This document shows positions 8,864 through 12,648 of a stretch of DNA of 12,648 nt, in pieces (within the stretch, counting starts at the first letter, position 1; every line of letters begins with the position of its first letter). The notes beneath the pieces were generated by a model. The model saw nothing but the letters and a program-made list of their open reading frames with translations, was not told the origin of the DNA and made no database searches. The position numbers and the translations under genes were made by a program. Source of the stretch: Candidatus Omnitrophota bacterium (GTDB lineage: Bacteria > Omnitrophota > Gorgyraeia > 2-02-FULL-51-18); contig JACPXO010000193.1 in the NCBI GenBank assembly GCA_016196505.1, positions 1 through 12,648 on the forward strand, in the 5' to 3' direction.

Positions 8864-9963
8864 CAGCTTTTCACCAGTTTGAAAAAGAGGTAAGCGCCGG
8901 CTCCGCCGATCACGAGATTGCTGACCTCGAGCGCCGCCCAGGCGGGCACAAGCCCCTTTTGCGCGACCGCTTTCCCGCCGATCAAAAGCACCCAGTACAG
9001 CGTCATGAGCGCGAGACTGATCCCGAAACTCACCGACTTCTCGCTCCGGCGCGTCGTGATCCCCAGAGGGATCCCGATCAAGAGGAACGCGAGACTGGAA
9101 AAGGCCAGAGCGATCTTGTGGTGGATCTCCGCCGACAGGGGAAAGGCCGCCGGGATCCCTTTCTCGCCGAGCCGTTTGATCTCCTCGCGCAGTTCGCGGA
9201 TCGCCATGTCTTTGGGTTTCTTGCCGAGGTCCTCCGAGGCCTTGATCGAGGCGAGATTCAGAGGAAGGTCATACGTTTTAAAGTTAAGTTTGTAAAGCTT
9301 TGACGGGTCTTTGGGATCCGGCTCGTCGCTTGTGCCCTGAATCAGTTTTAGCTTGATGATATTCCGTTCGGGGATGGAAACCAGCTCTCCTTTTTGCGCG
9401 ATGATGGTCCGGGTCGGGCGGCCTTCCTGGGGCTGATAGATCCGTATCCCTTTGAGCTTATTTTTGTCGATCTCATAGATAAAAATGACGAAATTCTTGA
9501 ACTTTTTGATGAAGATCCCCTCTTCCAGGGCCGCCTGAGGGCTGTCCATGCCTATCTGCGTCAGAAGTTTCCGGTACGCGAAGTGCGTCGTGGACGCGAT
9601 TTGGTCGGACAAGAGAAAACAAAAAAGGCAGAGGTTCGCGGTGAGTATGAAGAGGGGTACCACTGTTTTAGCCACACTGATCCCGCTGGCGCGGATGGCC
9701 ATGATCTCGTTGTCGAAAGAGAGTTTGCCGAACGTGAGTAAAGTCGCGATCAAAACGGACATCGGGATGACAAATGTCAACACAAAGGGGGTGGTGAATA
9801 AAAGCAGTTTCAGGACCAGAAAGAAACTCACGTCCTTATTGAAAATAAGGTCCGTCATTTGAATGAGGCCGCGCCCTAAGAGGAACACGAAAGCCAGGAT
9901 GAGCAGCGAAAAGGAGAAAGGTTGGAAAAATTCGAGGAGCAGGTGGTTCCTTAATATTCTCAT
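8863..9963 (-). CDS. lptF: LPS export permease LptF (YjgP/YjgQ family)
   Basis: This is the partner of LptG in the LptB2FG lipopolysaccharide transporter. The 366 residues show TM1 ~15-33, TM2 ~47-78, the coupling-helix segment N-E-I-M-A-I-R-A-S-G-I-S (85-96), TM3 ~100-119, a periplasmic beta-rich domain ~130-250 and three C-terminal TMs (~283-301, 309-328, 341-361). On the minus strand a GGGAG about 8 nt before the ATG is a good ribosome-binding site, located in the last codons of comF. The gap from the comF stop is 4 bp, so comF, lptF and lptG should share one mRNA. Presence of the pair is the main evidence for an outer membrane in this organism. LptF versus LptG is assigned by gene order. 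Confidence 0.88.
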   Translation of the reverse strand: MRILRNHLLLEFFQPFSFSLLILAFVFLLGRGLIQMTDLIFNKDVSFFLVLKLLLFTTPFVLTFVIPMSVLIATLLTFGKLSFDNEIMAIRASGISVAKTVVPLFILTANLCLFCFLLSDQIASTTHFAYRKLLTQIGMDSPQAALEEGIFIKKFKNFVIFIYEIDKNKLKGIRIYQPQEGRPTRTIIAQKGELVSIPERNIIKLKLIQGTSDEPDPKDPSKLYKLNFKTYDLPLNLASIKASEDLGKKPKDMAIRELREEIKRLGEKGIPAAFPLSAEIHHKIALAFSSLAFLLIGIPLGITTRRSEKSVSFGISLALMTLYWVLLIGGKAVAQKGLVPAWAALEVSNLVIGGAGAYLFFKLVKS

Positions 9964-9967
9964 CTGG

Positions 9968-10675
9968 TCATCTCCCGCGCGCCACGGCGAGCGTTGTCAC
10001 GGCCGCTGCACCCGCGGTTTTCAAGACCCGGGCGCATTCGGAAGCCGTGTGCCCTGTGGTGAGGATATCGTCGATAAGAAGGAGTTTCGCGCCCGCCAAG
10101 CGGCTGTCTTCGGCGGCGTGAAAAGAACCGTGGACGTTGGTTCGCCGCCGGGCTTTGGTCAACCTGGCTTGGGGTGTCCCAGCTTGCGTACGGAGAAGCC
10201 AGGATGAGCGTTCGTTCATCCCGAACGTCCGGGCAACGGCTTGAGATAAAAAGCCCGATTGGTTGAAACCCCTGTCGCTCTTTTTTTCGCGGTCAATGGG
10301 AACGGCCAACACTCCGTCGAATCGTGCCGGGTCCAGGTGCAAACGCATGAAATCCTCAAGGAGCGCCGCGAAGTAATTTTTGAGGAATTTGCGGCCGTTG
10401 AATTTATACGTGTGGAGCAATTCTTTCGCAGGCCCCTCATACCAGGTGCACGCGTAAGCGCGATCGAAGTGAAAAGTTTCTTCTCGGCAATGGGCGCAAA
10501 GCGCGGCGTCCGGGTCGTGAAGCGTGCGGCCGCAGGACGGGCAAAACGGCGGCTCGATGAGACGGATCGCTTGCCGGCACGACGCGCACACTCCCGCGCG
10601 GGCCGGACGTTCGCAGAGTTCGCAAGTGGCAGGGAAAATGAGACTTGCGCCTATTTCCAAGCAGGATCGAAACAT
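9968..10675 (-). CDS. comF: ComF family protein (phosphoribosyltransferase-like, zinc-finger N-terminus)
   Basis: ComF/GntX-type proteins combine an N-terminal zinc ribbon with a type I phosphoribosyltransferase fold. Some are needed for DNA uptake during natural transformation, but the biochemical activity is not settled. The 235-residue product has four Cys-x2-Cys pairs (18/21, 30/33, 45/48, 60/63), enough for two zinc sites. It also has R-G-F-N-Q-S (135-140), typical of the family, and the PRPP-binding loop I-D-D-I-L-T-T-G-H-T (201-210). The frame stays open upstream to 11020 on the minus strand, but that stretch is antisense to nth and lies beyond the promoter. The start at 10675 is chosen because the protein there begins as family members do, and because a -10 box ends 6 nt upstream. 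It is the first gene of the comF-lptF-lptG operon. With no other competence genes visible, a role in transformation is only a possibility. Confidence 0.88.
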   Translation of the reverse strand: MFRSCLEIGASLIFPATCELCERPARAGVCASCRQAIRLIEPPFCPSCGRTLHDPDAALCAHCREETFHFDRAYACTWYEGPAKELLHTYKFNGRKFLKNYFAALLEDFMRLHLDPARFDGVLAVPIDREKKSDRGFNQSGFLSQAVARTFGMNERSSWLLRTQAGTPQARLTKARRRTNVHGSFHAAEDSRLAGAKLLLIDDILTTGHTASECARVLKTAGAAAVTTLAVARGR

Positions 10676-10681
10676 GAGCCA

Positions 10682-10710
10682 ACTATAACATTGAGGCGCC
10701 AAAAAGTCCA
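10682..10710 (-). promoter_or_regulatory. Predicted sigma70-type promoter of comF-lptF-lptG (leaderless geometry)
   Basis: On the minus strand TGGACT (10710-10705) and TATAGT (10687-10682) are separated by exactly 17 bp. The -10 is preceded by TGT, giving an extended -10. Only 6 nt separate the -10 from the comF ATG, so transcription would begin at or next to the A of the start codon. There is no Shine-Dalgarno sequence and no room for one. Confidence 0.7.
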
Positions 10711-10745
10711 CGCCCCCGAGAATCCTTGTGGCCTTCGGCGGGTCA

Positions 10746-10774
10746 TTGACTTCGCCGGGGTGCGTTGTTACAAT
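10746..10774 (+). promoter_or_regulatory. Predicted sigma70-type promoter of nth (leaderless geometry)
   Basis: TTGACT (10746-10751) and TACAAT (10769-10774) each match 5 of 6 consensus bases and are spaced by 17 bp. The nth ATG at 10782 begins 7 nt after the -10, so the predicted transcription start is at 10781-10782. This site also argues against the upstream in-frame ATG at 10728, which would lie before the promoter. Confidence 0.75.
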
Positions 10775-10781
10775 CCAAAAA

Positions 10782-11432
10782 ATGAAGCATCTTTCCGGCA
10801 TGCTTTCTTTGTTGAAGAAAGAAGTCCGGCAATGGAAACAACCCGTTGTCGGGACGTTCGCTGCGGGGGACCACGCGCCGTTCAAGATCCTTATTTCGAC
10901 GGTGCTCAGTCTCCGAACCAAGGACGCGGTGACCGAAAAAGCCAGCCACCGGCTTTTTCGCCTCGCGGACACCCCGGAGAAAATGCTTTTGCTCAAGCCC
11001 TCCGAGATCGAACAAGCCATTTATCCCGTCGGATTTTATAAAACAAAAGCCAAGAACATCCTCGGTATTTGCCGGGATCTGATCCATCAATTTGACGGCA
11101 AAGTCCCCGACGACATCGACACGCTTCTTACGTTTAAGGGGGTAGGCCGTAAGACCGCCAACCTTGTCGTCACGGTGGGTTACGGAAAGCCGGGGATCTG
11201 CGTGGATACCCATGTCCACCGCATTTCCAACCGTTGGGGCCTGGTCAAGACAAAAACACCGGAAGAAACGGAAGCCGCCTTAAGAAAAATTTTGCCCAAG
11301 AGATACTGGATCGTTTTCAACGACCTTCTGGTGACCTATGGACAGAACCTTTGTGTTCCGGTTTCGCCCTTTTGCAGTCGTTGTAAAATTCGCCGCTTTT
11401 GCCCGAGAATCGGCGTCACAAAAAATCGTTAA
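10782..11432 (+). CDS. nth: Endonuclease III (DNA glycosylase/AP lyase)
   Basis: Nth removes oxidised pyrimidines from DNA and nicks the resulting abasic site in base-excision repair. The 216 residues contain the helix-hairpin-helix L-L-T-F-K-G-V-G-R-K-T-A-N-L-V-V (115-130) with catalytic Lys124. The G-x-D motif Asp is at 142, in V-D-T-H-V-H-R. The 4Fe-4S cluster cysteines are at 191, 198, 201 and 207 (C-x6-C-x2-C-x5-C). The segment L-S-L-R-T-K-D (42-48) replaces the L-S-A-Q-A-T-D of E. coli and resembles archaeal-type Nth, where R-T-R-D is usual. Start 10782 is chosen over 10728 because of the promoter immediately upstream; 10800 is a less likely third option. It is divergent from comF and separated from it by 106 bp. 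Confidence 0.94.
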   Translation: MKHLSGMLSLLKKEVRQWKQPVVGTFAAGDHAPFKILISTVLSLRTKDAVTEKASHRLFRLADTPEKMLLLKPSEIEQAIYPVGFYKTKAKNILGICRDLIHQFDGKVPDDIDTLLTFKGVGRKTANLVVTVGYGKPGICVDTHVHRISNRWGLVKTKTPEETEAALRKILPKRYWIVFNDLLVTYGQNLCVPVSPFCSRCKIRRFCPRIGVTKNR

Positions 11433-11479
11433 GCGAATTAATATAAAGATTACAAAACGTTATCAATACTAACAAATAA

Positions 11480-11508
11480 TTGACAAAAATCATTATCCAG
11501 TGTAGATT
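11480..11508 (+). promoter_or_regulatory. Predicted sigma70-type promoter of the exported Thr-rich protein gene
   Basis: A perfect TTGACA (11480-11485) is followed after 17 bp by TAGATT (11503-11508), a 4/6 match to the -10 consensus, and by AT-rich sequence. The predicted start near 11515 gives a leader of about 60 nt, unlike the leaderless arrangement of nth and comF. AT-rich DNA produces chance matches, so the -10 is less certain than the -35. Confidence 0.6.
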
Positions 11509-11511
11509 TTA

Positions 11512-11553
11512 ACTGGGCTAATGGGTGTTAATAGAGTGGGTAGTTTAGCCGGT
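11512..11553 (+). promoter_or_regulatory. Possible 5'-UTR hairpin before the exported-protein gene
   Basis: GGCTAA (11516-11521) can pair with TTAGCC (11545-11550). The stem can be extended outward by A-C-T (11512-11514) with GGT (11551-11553), including one G-U pair and a bulged G at 11515. The loop of about 23 nt is rich in G and T. The structure would sit at the very 5' end of the predicted mRNA, upstream of the ribosome-binding site. It has no poly-U tail, so it is not a terminator. I match it to no known riboswitch, and its existence is inferred from pairing only. Confidence 0.3.
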
Positions 11554-11575
11554 CTGGAAGAGGTAGAAGGTAAGT

Positions 11576-12648
11576 ATGCCGACAAACGGTAGGTGTTGGA
11601 TTTTAACGTATTTACACATACTTTTATCGTGCTCCTTTTTTATGCTTCTAGGGGGCATGGGTTCGATAGTCTACGCCAAAGATTCCGACAAGTCCCCCGG
11701 TTATTTCGTCGTTTCTTCCGTGCGTTCAAGCGTAGGTCAAAAAGCAACTTTTTATGATATGAACCGGCGTCAAGCCGGCGTCGTGAAAGAGGGTTTGCGC
11801 ATTCCTGCCGAAGGGATGATCGTCTGCGTCGCCAAAGGCGCTCAAGTCGAGGCCATTCCTGAGGGCAGATCAGGCAGTGAACCCATCCGCATTCAAGGGC
11901 CCTTGAGCAGTCCTTTGAAAGACGTGGGTACTCAGCAGAAAAAGGAATCGTTGAGAACTTTTGTGGCGGTGGAACAGGGTACGGTATGGACGGCCGCTTT
12001 AGTCAATGTGGATGGTAAGGACACGGAAGTGTCCTCCACCGTTGTGAAAGGACTCGGGGGTGCTCCCGCCACGGCCGGCGCTGCGAGCAATGTGGTGGTC
12101 ATGGACCAATGCGGTTATTCGGATCCTTTCCCTCCGATAGAGATAGCGCTTTCCGACAATGTAAAGGAAGAAAACATCGCCGAACGCCTGAAAAAAATTG
12201 TAAGTGGGATAGAAGCCCTTGAAGAGCAAAGAAAGACTCAAGAGAAAGCGGCCGCTCGAGCCGGAGAAAAGAAGAAAGAGGGAAAAACTGAGGAGAAGAC
12301 GGACACGTCAACCGAAACAAACACAGCTACCGAAACGGACACGGATACCACAACTTCTACCTCTACAGACACATCGACAGGAACCAGCGCAGATACTGGC
12401 ACCGGGACAACGGTTACCACTGGGACTCAAACTCAGACGACCACAGGGACTGGAACCCTTGCTGTTACGGCAACTGAAACATTAACAAGTACAGTCGTTC
12501 GTACCGGGACAAGCACCTCGACCGCCACAGCCACTGAAACCCCAACTTCTACAAGCACTGGCACCGGCACCAAGACCACCACTCCGACAGCGACAAGCAC
12601 AGGGACCGCGACCAAAACCACCACTCCTACAGCCACAAGCACAGTGAC
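11576..12648 (+). CDS. Exported threonine-rich repeat protein of unknown function (3' end outside window)
   Basis: The frame is open for 357 codons to the window end. An in-frame TAG at 11564-11566 precedes the start, and AGAAGG (11565-11570) sits 5 nt before ATG 11576. Residues 1-34 look like a signal peptide: an N-terminal Arg, a hydrophobic core ~9-33 and a V-Y-A-K cleavage context after Ala34. Residues ~42-190 form a compact, beta-like region with two cysteines (84, 179) that I do not recognise. Residues ~196-241 are highly charged (many Lys/Glu) and likely helical. From residue 242 to the end, 60 of 116 residues are Thr, mostly at alternate positions with Ser, Gly, Ala or acidic residues between, ending in 14-residue tandem repeats. 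Such tails are typical of extended, often O-glycosylated surface stalks, but no anchor is visible yet. Function unknown. Codon choice in the tail is varied, so the tract reads as real coding sequence. Confidence 0.8.
   Translation, partial: MPTNGRCWILTYLHILLSCSFFMLLGGMGSIVYAKDSDKSPGYFVVSSVRSSVGQKATFYDMNRRQAGVVKEGLRIPAEGMIVCVAKGAQVEAIPEGRSGSEPIRIQGPLSSPLKDVGTQQKKESLRTFVAVEQGTVWTAALVNVDGKDTEVSSTVVKGLGGAPATAGAASNVVVMDQCGYSDPFPPIEIALSDNVKEENIAERLKKIVSGIEALEEQRKTQEKAAARAGEKKKEGKTEEKTDTSTETNTATETDTDTTTSTSTDTSTGTSADTGTGTTVTTGTQTQTTTGTGTLAVTATETLTSTVVRTGTSTSTATATETPTSTSTGTGTKTTTPTATSTGTATKTTTPTATSTV
12539..12648 (+). repeat. 42-bp tandem repeat encoding a 14-residue Thr-rich unit (at least 2.6 copies, continuing past the window)
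   Basis: Three in-frame units are seen at 12539-12580, 12581-12622 and 12623-12648 (partial). They encode T-P-T-S-T-S-T-G-T-G-T-K-T-T, then T-P-T-A-T-S-T-G-T-A-T-K-T-T, then T-P-T-A-T-S-T-V. The units differ mainly at third codon positions, as expected if the protein pattern is maintained by selection. The preceding sequence (12299-12538) is Thr-rich but only loosely periodic. Confidence 0.8.

Larger units (their letters stand above)
11433..11575 (+). other. AT-rich intergenic spacer between nth and the exported-protein gene
   Basis: The first ~75 bp are strongly AT-rich compared with the surrounding genes and could act as an UP-element-like region for the promoter at 11480. I see no clear intrinsic terminator for nth here: no GC-rich hairpin followed by a T-run. 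The second half contains the predicted promoter, a possible hairpin and a ribosome-binding site, listed separately. Confidence 0.6.

Noticed and set aside
10728..10781. Upstream in-frame start of nth at 10728
   Set aside because: It lies upstream of the -35 box of the nth promoter, and the added residues do not look like an Nth N-terminus.
9968..11020. Longer comF frame starting at 11020 on the minus strand (350 residues)
   Set aside because: The extra 115 residues are antisense to nth, show no family similarity, and lie beyond the promoter found at 10682-10710. The family-like N-terminus begins at 10675.
11395..11425. Possible terminator hairpin at the end of nth (CCGA/TCGG)
   Set aside because: The stem is only 4 bp, lies inside the coding region and is not followed by a T-run.
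12238..12642. Minus-strand frames rich in Val-Pro and Val-Ser opposite the Thr-rich tail
   Set aside because: They are the reverse reading of the ACN-rich repeats. The + strand frame has a start, a ribosome-binding site and a signal peptide.

Overview
The window suggests a Gram-negative (diderm) bacterium of moderate to fairly high GC, probably from a poorly cultivated lineage. The pair of LptF/LptG lipopolysaccharide-export permeases implies an outer membrane. The HPr protein keeps the regulatory serine region best known from Firmicutes, and the S-adenosylhomocysteine hydrolase is of the short archaeal/Thermotoga-like type. This mix fits groups such as Omnitrophota, but that assignment is an inference from gene content and was not tested.

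Positions 1-7760 (+ strand) hold a tightly packed seven-gene run that reads as one operon. In order: the 3' end of a YvcK/CofD-like gene, a GH57 4-alpha-glucanotransferase/amylase, ptsH (HPr), ptsI (Enzyme I), a sugar-phosphate nucleotidyltransferase, metK and ahcY. Gaps are 18 bp or less, and three junctions overlap (17 bp, and two ATGA overlaps). The first five genes concern carbon flux: control of central metabolism/cell wall, glucan processing, PTS phosphorelay and nucleotide-sugar synthesis. The last two form the activated-methyl cycle, in which MetK makes SAM and AhcY removes SAH.

Positions 7775-10675 (- strand) hold a second compact operon transcribed toward the first: comF, lptF, lptG. 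It ends 14 bp from the end of ahcY, with no obvious terminator between them. From 10782 on the + strand runs nth (endonuclease III), divergent from comF. The 106-bp comF/nth intergenic region carries two good sigma70-type promoters, each placing its -10 box only 6-7 nt from the start codon. Both genes therefore look leaderless.

After a 143-bp AT-rich spacer with a consensus -35 box and a possible 5'-UTR hairpin, an exported-protein gene begins at 11576 and runs off the window end. It encodes a signal peptide, an unrecognised ~160-residue domain, a charged helical linker, and a tail that is about half threonine and passes into 14-residue (42-bp) tandem repeats. This is the least explained part of the window. 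Most of the rest is housekeeping.
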